From Micromonospora ferruginea (GTDB taxonomy: Bacteria > Actinomycetota > Actinomycetes > Mycobacteriales > Micromonosporaceae), in the NCBI RefSeq assembly GCF_013694245.2, contig NZ_CP059322.2:5835001-5899000 (forward strand): a stretch of 64,000 nt of DNA, in the 5' to 3' direction. The notes under the pieces were generated by a model. The model had not been told where the DNA came from, searched no databases, and was given only the letters and a program-made list of their open reading frames with translations. The position numbers and the translations under genes were made by a program. This document shows positions 35,990-44,490 of this stretch, piece after piece (the first letter of the stretch is position 1; the number at the start of each line of letters is the position of its first letter).

Positions 35990-36586
35990 ATGATGGACGG
36001 TACGGGGGAGCGCCAGGAGATCCGGCGCGGACGTCGACGGTTCCGGCTGCTGCTCGCCGGCACGATTGTGGCCTTCGCGCTGGTGTCGTTTCTGCTAGGG
36101 GCACTGGCGGACGGCTTCTGGGACACCTGGCTGGAACGTGGCGACCCGCCGGGCTGGGCGGAGGTGACCGGCGAGGTCCTGATGGCGCTGGGAGTCGTGA
36201 TCGAGATCGTCGCGCTGGTCCAGATGTTTCGTAGCGGCGGTTACCGGGCCAACCGGAAGTCGCGGCTCTGGGCGGTGGACTGGCGTCGCCGCCGTGAACT
36301 GGTGCGGGCGGTTCGGCGTGGTGTCGTGGAGTCCCCGGACGACCTGCCCTGGCTGCGCGCGACCGCGGCCCAGTTGGCCGGCCAGCGATGGATCGTGCTG
36401 TTGCTCGCCGGCCTGGCGACGACGAACCTCGGTCAGGGGCTGCTCAGCTTCGCCCCGATCTGGCTGGTCCTGCTGGGCCTCACCGGCGTGATGTTCGGCA
36501 TCGCCTGCTGGCAGGCTCCCCGCGACGCGCGCCGGGCCGAGGCGTTCCTGCGTCGCTACCCCGCCGCCGCTCCCACCGATGCGTGA
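35990..36586 (+). CDS. small integral membrane protein, family not recognised
   Basis: The 198-residue protein has hydrophobic segments at about 20-42, 56-78 and two more in the C-terminal third (RWIVLLLAGLATTNLGQGLL; FAPIWLVLLGLTGVMFGIAC), with a basic loop between. The start is ATG 35990 or the adjacent ATG 35993; the latter is better spaced from GGGGGA. No catalytic motif is seen. Confidence 0.7.
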   Translation: MMDGTGERQEIRRGRRRFRLLLAGTIVAFALVSFLLGALADGFWDTWLERGDPPGWAEVTGEVLMALGVVIEIVALVQMFRSGGYRANRKSRLWAVDWRRRRELVRAVRRGVVESPDDLPWLRATAAQLAGQRWIVLLLAGLATTNLGQGLLSFAPIWLVLLGLTGVMFGIACWQAPRDARRAEAFLRRYPAAAPTDA

Positions 36587-36604
36587 GAACCACGCGCCTC
36601 GTTA

Positions 36605-36652
36605 GATCTTGGAAGATTTGGGCCCCTCTGGGGGCCGTTTCCTTCCAAGATC
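36605..36652. repeat. GATCTTGG-family palindrome, copy 2
   Basis: Outer arms GATCTTGGAAG (36605-36615) and CTTCCAAGATC (36642-36652) enclose a second stem GGCCCC/GGGGCC. It lies 18 bp after a membrane-protein stop. Confidence 0.7.
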
Positions 36653-36674
36653 CCGGCTGGCCCCGGGGGAGGGG

Positions 36675-36770
36675 CTACTCCTCGTCGTCGGCCGGCCGAG
36701 GCCGTCGGTGCTCGGTGATCCAGGCTTCGACGTCGGCGGCCAGCCACACCTTCGTGGCGCGCCCCGGAAA
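36675..36770 (-). pseudogene. C-terminal remnant of an AlpA/excisionase-like HTH gene
   Basis: Read leftward, a frame ending in TAG at 36675-36677 encodes KVWLAADVEAWITEHRRPR and a short acidic tail. This is the typical ending of small AlpA-like HTH proteins (residues after the recognition helix). The N-terminal two-thirds is missing; the frame meets palindrome copy 3 directly upstream. It is therefore a fragment, or the 3' part of a repeat unit. A similar remnant is at 60868-60945. Confidence 0.5.
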
Positions 36771-36775
36771 TGCCT

Positions 36776-36825
36776 AGATCTTGGTACGGAACCGCCCCTC
36801 TGAGGGCCGACCTGTACCAAGATCT
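36776..36825. repeat. GATCTTGG-family palindrome, copy 3
   Basis: AGATCTTGGTAC (36776-36787) and GTACCAAGATCT (36814-36825) form a perfect 12-bp outer stem, and GCCCTC/GAGGGC forms an inner stem. It closely resembles the copy at 60815-60864. Confidence 0.75.
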
Positions 36826-36899
36826 CCGGCGGACGGGGCCGGCGGGCGCCGCGCCGGGGTGTACCCCCGACGCCGCCCCCTGTGCCCGCCGGCCGTCCG

Positions 36900-37340
36900 T
36901 CACCGCGCCAGCGACGCCCAGCTCGGGGTCGCCAGCTCCCGCCGCAGCGGCATGCCCGCCTCGGCCGGGGTCCGGTCGCCCTTGCGCTGGTTGCACGGGT
37001 AGCAGGCGGCGGTGGTGTTCCCCCAGGTGTTCCGGCCGCCGCGCGAGCGGGGCAGGACGTGGTCGATCGTGGTGGCCGGGCCGTCGCAGTAGGCGCACCG
37101 CCGGCCGTCGCGGGCCAGCACCCCGGCCCGGGACCAGGCCGGGCCGGCCCGGAACCGCCAACGGGTCACCACGTACCGGACGAGGCGGACCACCCGCGGC
37201 AGCGGGAAGATGCCGATGACCTGGTCCGGCTCGGACTCGTGGATCTCGGCGACCCGGCGGCAGAGCATCCGGATCGCGTGCTGGACGGTGACCCGGTGCA
37301 GCGGGCCGAGGTCGGCGTTGACGACGAGGACGGCGTCCAC
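36900..37340 (-). CDS. HNH endonuclease family protein
   Basis: The 146-residue protein carries a zinc-bound HNH motif: CAYCDGPATTIDHVLPRSRG then NTTAACYPCNQRKGDRT, with both CxxC pairs and the His-Asn-His-type residues present. Stand-alone proteins of this type with an N-terminal DAVLVVNADLGPLHRVTVQ region are conserved in actinobacteria; their physiological DNA substrate is not established to my knowledge. The GTG at 37338-37340 has GAAGGGAG seven bases upstream. Confidence 0.88.
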   Translation of the reverse strand: MDAVLVVNADLGPLHRVTVQHAIRMLCRRVAEIHESEPDQVIGIFPLPRVVRLVRYVVTRWRFRAGPAWSRAGVLARDGRRCAYCDGPATTIDHVLPRSRGGRNTWGNTTAACYPCNQRKGDRTPAEAGMPLRRELATPSWASLAR

Positions 37341-37382
37341 CGGGTTCTCCCTTCACGATCGGTCGCTGGTGCGACGAAAAGG

Positions 37383-37408
37383 CCGCCCGGTCCACGGGGA
37401 CCGGGCGG
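37383..37408 (-). terminator. hairpin terminator for the leftward genes at 37434-38668
   Basis: An 11-bp perfect stem, CCGCCCGGTCC/GGACCGGGCGG, is followed on the - strand by CCTTTTCG, so it should end the leftward transcript ahead of the HNH gene. Confidence 0.7.
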
Positions 37409-37433
37409 CGACGACGGGGACGCGCGAGGCGCG

Positions 37434-37511
37434 TCAGTCGGGCCTTCCGGACCATGGGCAGCCGTCGCTGAGCAGCCACGACGTCAGCGTGGTAGCGGAT
37501 CGCAGCGACAT
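37434..37511 (-). CDS. possible 25-residue peptide
   Basis: An ATG at 37509-37511 with GGGAG about five bases upstream opens a 25-residue frame (MSLRSATTLTSWLLSDG, then a Cys-Pro-Trp end). It lies 35 bp after the stop of the membrane-protein gene and 25 bp before a terminator. The context fits a short terminal gene of that operon, but no homolog is recognised. Confidence 0.3.
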   Translation of the reverse strand: MSLRSATTLTSWLLSDGCPWSGRPD

Positions 37512-37546
37512 GGACGGCTCCCGGAACGGTGGTTGACCTTGCGGGT

Positions 37547-38668
37547 TCACGGTAGATCGACGCCGGAAACGCGGGCAACGTATTTCGATCCGACGTCGGA
37601 CGGTGGCCGCTGCCGTCCGGCCCGCCCGGCCCGGCGGGCGGCGGCGAGCGGGCGGTCGATCCGGGCGCTCATCTGCGCCACCAGCTCGCTCTCCAGCAGC
37701 GGCCGGTTCACCTCGGCGGCCACCGACAGCGTGGGCGTGGAGATGGACCGCCAGATGGCGGTGAGCCCGGCACCGAGGCCGACCAGCGCCACCGCGGCCC
37801 GGGTGGTGGGGGAGCCGGCCGCCGCCGCGGCGCTGACCCCGACCACCGCCAGGAGCACCACCAGCAGCGGCGCCAGCACCGGCCAGAAGATGCCCCGGGC
37901 CGCCTGCGCCACCAGCCTGCGGTCCCGGATGACGACGTTGCGGGCCACCACCGCCCAGTTCTCCTCGTCCAGCAGGTCGCGCGGGTGCAGGCCGCCGGTG
38001 AGCACGTCCTGCCACAGGTCGCCCTGGTTGCGCAGCTCGCGGGCCAGCTCGGCGAGCCCCGCCTCACCGGGGTCGCCGACGGTGGCCCGGCCGACCGCGC
38101 CGGCCCAGGCGGACAGCGAGCGGCGCACCACCGCCGCCGAGTACGGCGGCAGCACGCTGGCCAACTCGTCCAGCCACCGGCTGAGCTGGACCTGCCGCCC
38201 GCCGAACCGCTGCACCAGCTCGGCGGCGTCACTCCGGCGGACCGTGTCGGCCAGCGAGCGACCCAGCCGGTACGCCACCCCGACCCGGTGGTTGGTCGCC
38301 ATGGTCCAGCGCAGCACGTCGACGTTCAGCCCGTCGAGGGCGAGCAGCAGCGGCTCCCGGTCCGCCCCGGCGGCCCGCCGGGCGGCGTCGGTCGACGGCA
38401 GCACCCGACCGGACGGGGTCAGCGGGGCGATCTGGGCGAGCGCCACGTCGACCCCGTCGAGGTACATGCCGAGCCGCTGCCGCCCCGGCATCTCGGTCAG
38501 GTTGGACAGCTTCGCCGGGGCGGTCGCCGGCCGGTGGGGGTCCGCGACCAGGTCGGCGGTCTGCGCGTGGTGGTAGGCGTCCGCCATGGACCAGCCGAGG
38601 CGCAGCGCGGTGACCACGGCGGTCCGCTCGTCCTGCCGGTCCTCCGTCCGCGCCGCGGTGCCCACCAC
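37547..38668 (-). CDS. membrane protein of unknown function
   Basis: The 373-residue protein is mostly helical and hydrophilic. A hydrophobic hairpin lies in the last third (VLAPLLVVLLAVVGVSAAAA; AAVALVGLGAGLTAIW), followed by ISTPTLSVAAEVNRPLLESE and a basic tail. It may be anchored with most of its mass in the cytoplasm. The GTG at 38666-38668 is the farthest upstream start that keeps the gene clear of its neighbour, 15 bp away. No domain was recognised. Confidence 0.7.
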   Translation of the reverse strand: MVGTAARTEDRQDERTAVVTALRLGWSMADAYHHAQTADLVADPHRPATAPAKLSNLTEMPGRQRLGMYLDGVDVALAQIAPLTPSGRVLPSTDAARRAAGADREPLLLALDGLNVDVLRWTMATNHRVGVAYRLGRSLADTVRRSDAAELVQRFGGRQVQLSRWLDELASVLPPYSAAVVRRSLSAWAGAVGRATVGDPGEAGLAELARELRNQGDLWQDVLTGGLHPRDLLDEENWAVVARNVVIRDRRLVAQAARGIFWPVLAPLLVVLLAVVGVSAAAAAGSPTTRAAVALVGLGAGLTAIWRSISTPTLSVAAEVNRPLLESELVAQMSARIDRPLAAARRAGRAGRQRPPSDVGSKYVARVSGVDLP

Positions 38669-38683
38669 CCGACCTTATGCGTT

Positions 38684-40225
38684 TTATGACCGCTTATCGG
38701 CGGTTCGTGCCAGCAGCCCCCGGGGACGGATCGAGCGGACCGGCTCAGCCGCCGCCCCCTCCGCCCGCAGGATGTGGTTCGCCGCGATGATCCCGGTCGC
38801 CGCCGAACGCTCCATCAACGCGCTCGGGAACTCGGTCCGGATCCCGTCCCCGGCCAGGTACAGCCCCTCGGCGTCGGTGCGTACCCCGGGCCGTCCGGCG
38901 TGGCTACCCGGCGTGAACGCCGGCGCCTGCGCCTCGACCCGGGCGCGCAGCTCGCGGACCCGCAGGTCGGCCACCTCCGGCCAGAGCGCGGTCAGCTCCC
39001 GCAGCATCCGCGCGGCCAGCTCGTCGGCCGGCACGTCCGGCTCGCAGGCGTACGCGTGCAACTCCACCACCGAACCACCGGTGCGCTCCGCCCAGCGGCG
39101 CGGCTCCGCCTCCAGCCGGTGGTAGAGCGTCACCGAGTCCAGTGTGGGCTGACGGGACACGCCGCTGAACACCGCCCGGTCCGGGCGCACGTCCCCGTCC
39201 ATCCAGTAGCGCGCCACCGCGTACGGCGGACCGGGCTCGCCGAACGCGGGCATCCGCGCTACCAGCTCGGGCGCCGCCGTGACCAGGCCGGGAGAGGCGG
39301 CGACCAGCGCGGCCAGCGCCGGCGGGTCGACCGCGAGCACCACGTGCCCGGCCGCCCAGGAGTCGCCGTCCGCACCGGTCACCCGCCAGCCCTCCGCGGT
39401 GCGGTCCAGCGTCGCGGCCCGGGCGCCGGTCAGCACCCGGCCGCCGTGCTTCTCCACGTGCCGGGTCAGCGGCTCCCAGATCGCCGTCGCGTAGTCCTGG
39501 TCCGGGCAGTCGAACGCCAACCCCTCCGGGTTGCCGAGCAGATAGAAGTGGAACTGCGCGATCATCTCGGCGGCCGACATCTCCGCCTCGTGGTTGAAGA
39601 ACGAGTGCGAGAAGACCTCGAACAGCATCGCCCGGGCCCGGTCCGGCAGGCGCAGCGAGGTGAGCAGGTCGTCGGCGGTCCGCTCGTCGAACTCCGCGTA
39701 GGTGCGCTCCGGGTCGTAGGTGAGCAGCGGCAGCGCGGCGTCCCGGTCCATCGACCGCAGGTCGGCCAGGCGCAGGCTCGGGCTGCGCAGCAGCAGCGCC
39801 AGCAGGTTGGCCGGCGGGGCCGGCGGCAGCTTGCCGAACTCCTCGGTCGGCCACTGCGCGGACAGGATCGGATAGCCCGGGATCGGCTTGAGGAAACCCA
39901 GCGTCGGGTCGACCCGGCGCAGGATCGACCGCCAGTTCCAGTACTGCCGGAAGAACGCGTGGAAGCCGTGCTCGTTCTGCTGCGGACCGTCGGGCAGCGC
40001 CTCCGGCCAGGCGCCGAGCCGGCCGCCGAGATGCGGCGCGGCCTCCAGCACGGTCACCGCCACCCCGCGCTCCGCCAGCACCACCGCCGCCGACATGCCG
40101 GCGATGCCGCCACCCACCACCAGCGCCGAGGCCGGCCGGGGAACGCGGGGCGCGCCACCACCGCCCGGGTCCACCACGTGTTCGCGTACGCCGATGAGCC
40201 GACCAACCGCTTGCGACAGCCCCAC
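38684..40225 (-). CDS. FAD-dependent oxidoreductase of the carotenoid desaturase type
   Basis: The 513-residue flavoprotein has the dinucleotide-binding start ALVVGGGIAGMSAAVVLAER followed by VTVLEAAPHLGGRLGAWPE, and a C-terminal FAD motif LYLAGDGIRTEFPSALMERS. It resembles isorenieratene-synthase/phytoene-desaturase-like amine oxidoreductases and HpnE. No crt or hpn genes are near, so pathway and substrate are open. The GTG at 40223-40225 has GGAGGG eight bases upstream; an in-frame ATG at 40258 lacks one. Confidence 0.82.
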   Translation of the reverse strand: MGLSQAVGRLIGVREHVVDPGGGGAPRVPRPASALVVGGGIAGMSAAVVLAERGVAVTVLEAAPHLGGRLGAWPEALPDGPQQNEHGFHAFFRQYWNWRSILRRVDPTLGFLKPIPGYPILSAQWPTEEFGKLPPAPPANLLALLLRSPSLRLADLRSMDRDAALPLLTYDPERTYAEFDERTADDLLTSLRLPDRARAMLFEVFSHSFFNHEAEMSAAEMIAQFHFYLLGNPEGLAFDCPDQDYATAIWEPLTRHVEKHGGRVLTGARAATLDRTAEGWRVTGADGDSWAAGHVVLAVDPPALAALVAASPGLVTAAPELVARMPAFGEPGPPYAVARYWMDGDVRPDRAVFSGVSRQPTLDSVTLYHRLEAEPRRWAERTGGSVVELHAYACEPDVPADELAARMLRELTALWPEVADLRVRELRARVEAQAPAFTPGSHAGRPGVRTDAEGLYLAGDGIRTEFPSALMERSAATGIIAANHILRAEGAAAEPVRSIRPRGLLARTADKRS

Positions 40226-40274
40226 TTCCCCCACCCTCCACTCAACAGTGCCCCCCATCCTGCCCGAGGTGAAA

Positions 40275-40324
40275 GGCGGGGGCCCTTCTTAACGCATTCG
40301 GTAGAGGCGGGGCCCCCGCTTAAC
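40275..40324 (+). repeat. GTTAA/GGGGCCCC intergenic repeat, copy B
   Basis: GGCGGGGGCCC and GGCGGGGCCCCCG blocks, each followed by (T)TTAAC or CTTAAC, flank a GCATTCGGTAGA spacer. Its right end supplies the stop codon of the gene at 40320. Confidence 0.78.
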
Positions 40325-40796
40325 CATTGCCGCACAACGAGAAGACGCGCGACGCCGGGTCCACGACCACGGGGAGGAGCGCTCCGGGCACGAGAGCCGG
40401 GTCATCGGGGCGAACCGCCTCGACCTCGAAGGTGGCGAACCCGACCCCACTGATCCGCAGGCGGAGTCGCAGCCCGGGGTCCTCGCCCAGGTGATTAGCC
40501 ACCGCGAGCACCTCCGCCGTGGCGGCGACGCCGGTGGCGGCGAGCCGCCGCATGTCGCGGCGCGAGCGGGTGACGAGTCGCAGGCCCCAGACTCCGAAGC
40601 CGACGCCGACGATCGTCGTCAGTAGACCCCCGGCGAGCAGGCCCCAGAAGTCTGTGGCGGACAGGCTCCGGCTCTGCGACACGGCAGCGACCAGGAGGAC
40701 CGGTCCGGGCAGGCAGATCGCCAGGAACATCACTCGGCAGAGCAGGGCGCCGATCGGACCGATGCGCGTCTCCGCCTCCCGCGGTGCGACCGTCAT
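40320..40796 (-). CDS. two-helix membrane protein of unknown function
   Basis: The 158-residue protein has two membrane segments (VMFLAICLPGPVLLVAAVSQ; LLAGGLLTTIVGVGFGVWGL) and a cytoplasmic beta-rich domain (DPGLRLRLRISGVGFATFEV). The TAA stop lies inside repeat copy B, so the repeat may have been inserted at or trimmed the end of this gene. It starts at ATG 40794-40796. Confidence 0.68.
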   Translation of the reverse strand: MTVAPREAETRIGPIGALLCRVMFLAICLPGPVLLVAAVSQSRSLSATDFWGLLAGGLLTTIVGVGFGVWGLRLVTRSRRDMRRLAATGVAATAEVLAVANHLGEDPGLRLRLRISGVGFATFEVEAVRPDDPALVPGALLPVVVDPASRVFSLCGNG

Positions 40797-40823
40797 CCCG
40801 ACACCCTAGGCGGGGACGGCCTC

Positions 40824-41306
40824 TCACGGCAGGCAGTGGCGGGGGCGGTCGGAAGGGGGCCAGATGTAGTCCAGGTCGAGTGGGGTGTCGGCGGGGAACA
40901 GGGGGCGGTAGTGGGTGGGGTCCTTGCGCAGCAGCGAGGACCGGTGACTGCGGTGCAGGTCGTCGCGGCCCAGCCAGGGCGGAAGATCCCCGGTGGCGGC
41001 CAGCTCGTCCTGGGCGCGAACGGTGGTGATGCCGCACGCGGCGGCGAGGTCGGTGGCGAGCGTGGCGGCGCAGGTGTCCGCCCGGCCGGGCTCGCACCAC
41101 ACCGCGCACATGTCCAGCCCGTAGCGGGTCAGCGCCTCCTCGTACCCGGCCCACATCTTCACCGCGGGATGGTTGCGCCAGCCGTAGTCGGGTCGGGTCA
41201 GCCCGCGCAGCACCTGGATGGCCTCGACGCGCTGCTTGCCCAGCCGCTTCTGGTCCAGCGTCCGGGCGCTGGCCAGGAAGTCCGGATACGGCAGGAACGT
41301 CTGCAT
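40824..41306 (-). CDS. pyrimidine-dimer DNA glycosylase-like protein (MSMEG_6728 family)
   Basis: The 160-residue protein opens MQTFLPYPDFLASARTLDQK, then RLGKQRVEAIQVLRGL and GWRNHPAVKMWAGYEEAL. This matches the actinobacterial MSMEG_6728 family, related to T4 endonuclease V-type pyrimidine-dimer glycosylases. Its enzymatic activity has not been established to my knowledge. It starts at ATG 41304-41306 and is divergent from the RCK transporter gene across 88 bp. Confidence 0.83.
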   Translation of the reverse strand: MQTFLPYPDFLASARTLDQKRLGKQRVEAIQVLRGLTRPDYGWRNHPAVKMWAGYEEALTRYGLDMCAVWCEPGRADTCAATLATDLAAACGITTVRAQDELAATGDLPPWLGRDDLHRSHRSSLLRKDPTHYRPLFPADTPLDLDYIWPPSDRPRHCLP

Positions 41307-41394
41307 GCCGGTGCTCTACCCGTACCCGGCGGCGGCATGCGTTCAAGATCGAAGGGGGCTGCGCTCGCTGCGAGCGGCTGACTACGATCCGGGC

Positions 41395-43167
41395 ATGGCC
41401 GAGCCTCTGCGCGATCGAGCGCGCCGCGCGACCGGGTGGCGGTTCCGGCCGAACGGGGACGAACGCCCCCACTACGTGGTCTGCGGCTCCGACCCGCTGG
41501 CCTACTGGGTGGTCCGGGCGCTGCTCGCCACCGACCCGGCCGCCGGGCAGGTCCGGGTGACGCTCGTGGTGCCGGAGCGCCGCCGCTCCGACGGCCCCGA
41601 CGGGCGGGGCGTGCCCGGCGTACGCGTGGTGACGGCGGACCGGCTCGACGAGGCCGCGTTTCGCCGGGCCGGCCTGGCCGACGCGGCCGGGCTGGCCCTG
41701 CTGCACCAGGACGACGTGGGCAACATGCACGCGGCGCTCTGCGCGCAGGAGGTCGAGCCCCGGCTGCGCCTGGTGGTGCGGATGTTCAACACCAACCTGG
41801 CCGACGGGCTGCGCCAGCTCTTCCCCGACTCGGCGGTCATCTCGGACGCCTCGATGGCCGCCCCGGCCTTCGTCGCCGCCGCGCTGGGCGAGGTGGCGCC
41901 CACCCACTTCCGGCACGCCGGCCGCACGCTCTACGTGGCCCGCCGCGCCGACGTACGCCCGCGGGACGTGGTCTGCGGCCTGGCCGTGACCACCGACCCG
42001 GAGCTGGTCCGGGTGCTGCCCGCCGACGAGGCCGCGGCCGACGTGGTGCTGGCCGAGGCGACCGGCCAGCCGCCCGGCACCGAACTGGCCGCGCGCCGGC
42101 TGGTCCGGGCCCGGCGGCGCCGGCAGCCGGTGGAGGTGCTGGTGCGGGCGGTCCGCAGCTTCGCCACCCGCAAGATCGGCATCGCGGTGCTGGTGCTGCT
42201 CGGGGTGATCGCGGTGCTGGGCTGGCTGAACGCCCGCGCCGCCGCCGTCACCTGGAGCGAGGCCATCTACCTGACCCTGGTCACCACGCTCAGCGGCCAG
42301 GACCCGGACGTCAACAAACCGGTCGCCGCCCAGGTCATGCAGGTGGTGCTCAACCTGGCCGGGCTCGCGTTGATTCCGCTGATCACGGCCGCCGTGGTCG
42401 ACGGCATCGTGAACGCCCGGCTGGCCCTGCACGCCGGCCGGATCCAACCCGACCGCTCCGGGCACGTGGTGGTGGTCGGGCTGGGCAACATCGGCACCCG
42501 GGTGATGGCGCAGTTGCACGACTTCGGCGTCGAGGTGGTGGTCATCGACAAGAACCCCGACGCGCGGGGCGCCGCGCTGGCGCACCGGCTGGGCGTGCCG
42601 GTCATCGTCGGGGACGCCGGCCTGGAGGAGACGTTGCGGTCCGCCTCGGTCGACACCAGCCAGGCGCTGGTGGTGGTCTCCACCGACGACGGGGCGAACC
42701 TGCGCGCCGCGCTGATCGCCCGCTCGCTCGACGCCGACCTGCGGGTGGTGCTGCGGCTGTTCGACGGCGACTTCGCCGAACGGATCCAGCAGGCGTTCGG
42801 CATCGGCATCTCGCGCAGCGTGTCCTACCTGGCCGCGCCGTCGTTCGCGGCGGCCCTGCTGGACCGCGCGGTGATCGCCACCATCCCGGTGGACCGGCAC
42901 GCGTTGCTGGTCACCGAGGTGCCCGTGGTGGCCGGCTCCCCGTTGGACGGCCGGCCGCTCGGCGCGGTGGCCCGGCCCGGCGAGGTGCGCCTCCTCGCGC
43001 ACACCCGTAGCGGGCAGAAGGCCGACTGGTCGGTCGACCCGCGCGTGGTGCTCACCGCCGGGGACCGGCTGACCGTGGTGGCCCGCCGGGCCGGGCTGAC
43101 CGCGCTGCTGCGGGAGACCACGCCCGCGCCGGTCGCGCCGCCGACCCCGCGTGAACCGGCGGAGTGA
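41395..43167 (+). CDS. ion-channel-like protein with two RCK (TrkA-N) regions
   Basis: The 590-residue protein has an N-terminal Rossmann-like domain (HYVVCGSDPLAYWVVRALL), then a membrane part with two helices (IGIAVLVLLGVIAVLGWLNA; VVLNLAGLALIPLITAAVVD) around a filter-like loop LTLVTTLSGQDPDVN. A second TrkA-N domain (HVVVVGLGNIGTRVMAQLHD) and a TrkA-C-like tail follow. The loop is not the potassium TVGYG type. This resembles CASTOR/POLLUX-related bacterial proteins with RCK domains on both sides of the pore. It starts at ATG 41395. Ion selectivity is unknown. Confidence 0.85.
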   Translation: MAEPLRDRARRATGWRFRPNGDERPHYVVCGSDPLAYWVVRALLATDPAAGQVRVTLVVPERRRSDGPDGRGVPGVRVVTADRLDEAAFRRAGLADAAGLALLHQDDVGNMHAALCAQEVEPRLRLVVRMFNTNLADGLRQLFPDSAVISDASMAAPAFVAAALGEVAPTHFRHAGRTLYVARRADVRPRDVVCGLAVTTDPELVRVLPADEAAADVVLAEATGQPPGTELAARRLVRARRRRQPVEVLVRAVRSFATRKIGIAVLVLLGVIAVLGWLNARAAAVTWSEAIYLTLVTTLSGQDPDVNKPVAAQVMQVVLNLAGLALIPLITAAVVDGIVNARLALHAGRIQPDRSGHVVVVGLGNIGTRVMAQLHDFGVEVVVIDKNPDARGAALAHRLGVPVIVGDAGLEETLRSASVDTSQALVVVSTDDGANLRAALIARSLDADLRVVLRLFDGDFAERIQQAFGIGISRSVSYLAAPSFAAALLDRAVIATIPVDRHALLVTEVPVVAGSPLDGRPLGAVARPGEVRLLAHTRSGQKADWSVDPRVVLTAGDRLTVVARRAGLTALLRETTPAPVAPPTPREPAE

Positions 43168-43173
43168 CCCCGC

Positions 43174-44382
43174 TCAGCGGTGGCGCACCGCGTACCAGAG
43201 GGCGCCGAGGGCGAGCACGCCGAACCCGGCGAGCACGCTGGTCACCGGCAGGCTGACCGCGAGCACCAGGCAGCCGACCAGCCCCAGCGCGGCGAGCAGC
43301 GACGGGCCGAGCGTCAGCGCCGCCGCGTTGGTGATCGCGTAGTAGACCAGCACGGTGCAACTGGAGAAACCGATCGCGCCCCGGACGTCGCCGAGTGCCA
43401 CCACCACGGCCACCACGGCGGCCACCGCCAGTTCGGCGCGGTGCGGCACCCGGTGGCGGGGGTGCACGGCGGCCAGCGCGTCGGGCAGGTCGTGGCGGCG
43501 GGCCATCGCCAGCGTGGTGCGGCCGACGCCGGCGAGCAGGGAGAGCAGCACCCCGGTCACCGCGACGGCGGCCCCGGCCCGGACCAGCCAGGCCAGCCCG
43601 GGGTGGCCGGCGGCGGTCACCACGTCGACGAGCGGCGCGGTCGAGGCGGCGAGCCGGTCGGGGCCGAGCACGCCGAGCGTCACCACGGCCAGCGTCAGGT
43701 AGACCGCCAGCACCGCGCCGAGCGCCAGCGGCACCGCGCGGGGGATGGTGCGTTCCGGGTCGCGGACCTCCTCGCCGAGCGTGGCGATCCGCGCGTACCC
43801 GGCGAAGGCGAAGAAGAGCAGGCCGGCGGCGGTGAGCACGCCGTGCGTCGGGACGTCGGCGGAGACGGTGAGCCGATCGGGGACCACCTGCGGTGCGCCG
43901 GTCACCGCCACCACCGCGAGCACCGTGAGCACCACCGCGACCAGCGCCCGGGTGACGGCCGCGGTCTTGCCGATCCCGCGCAGGTTCACCGCGGTCACCG
44001 CCACCACCGCGAGGACCGCGACGAGCCGCGCCCGACCCGGCCACAGGTAGGCGCCGATGGTCAGCGCCATCGCCGCGCAGCTCGCGGTCTTGCCGACCAC
44101 GAATCCCCAGCCGGCGACGAAGCCGGCGAACGGGTGCAGCCGTTCCCGGCCGTAGACGTAGGTGCCGCCGGACTCCGGGTGGCGGGCGGCGAGCCGGGCC
44201 GAGCTGGTGGCGTTGCAGAACGCGACGAAGCCGGCCAGCGCGAGCGCGACGAGCAGCCCGGCGCCGCCGGCCGCGGACGCGGCCGGGGCGAAGACCACGA
44301 AGACGCCCGCGCCGAGCATCGCGCCCAGACCGATGACCACCGCATCGGGTACGCCGAGTCGCCGCGCGAGCCGTTCCACCAC
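43174..44382 (-). CDS. APC-superfamily amino-acid permease
   Basis: The 402-residue protein has about twelve hydrophobic helices and the APC opening VIGLGAMLGAGVFVVFAPAA with the unwound-helix GxGxG-like segment, then GTYVYGRERLHPFAGFVAGW. It would import amino acids or amines by proton symport. It is on the short side for the family. It starts at GTG 44380-44382. Substrate cannot be assigned. Confidence 0.9.
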   Translation of the reverse strand: MVERLARRLGVPDAVVIGLGAMLGAGVFVVFAPAASAAGGAGLLVALALAGFVAFCNATSSARLAARHPESGGTYVYGRERLHPFAGFVAGWGFVVGKTASCAAMALTIGAYLWPGRARLVAVLAVVAVTAVNLRGIGKTAAVTRALVAVVLTVLAVVAVTGAPQVVPDRLTVSADVPTHGVLTAAGLLFFAFAGYARIATLGEEVRDPERTIPRAVPLALGAVLAVYLTLAVVTLGVLGPDRLAASTAPLVDVVTAAGHPGLAWLVRAGAAVAVTGVLLSLLAGVGRTTLAMARRHDLPDALAAVHPRHRVPHRAELAVAAVVAVVVALGDVRGAIGFSSCTVLVYYAITNAAALTLGPSLLAALGLVGCLVLAVSLPVTSVLAGFGVLALGALWYAVRHR

Positions 44383-44490
44383 CGCAGCCTAGGGTGCCGG
44401 GGTGAACGGCCGGTGCCGCCTGCGGGATCGCCCCGACGGCACCGGGCGGAGGTCGACGGGCCACCGCCGTGGCCCGTGGTCGGCGGACGC

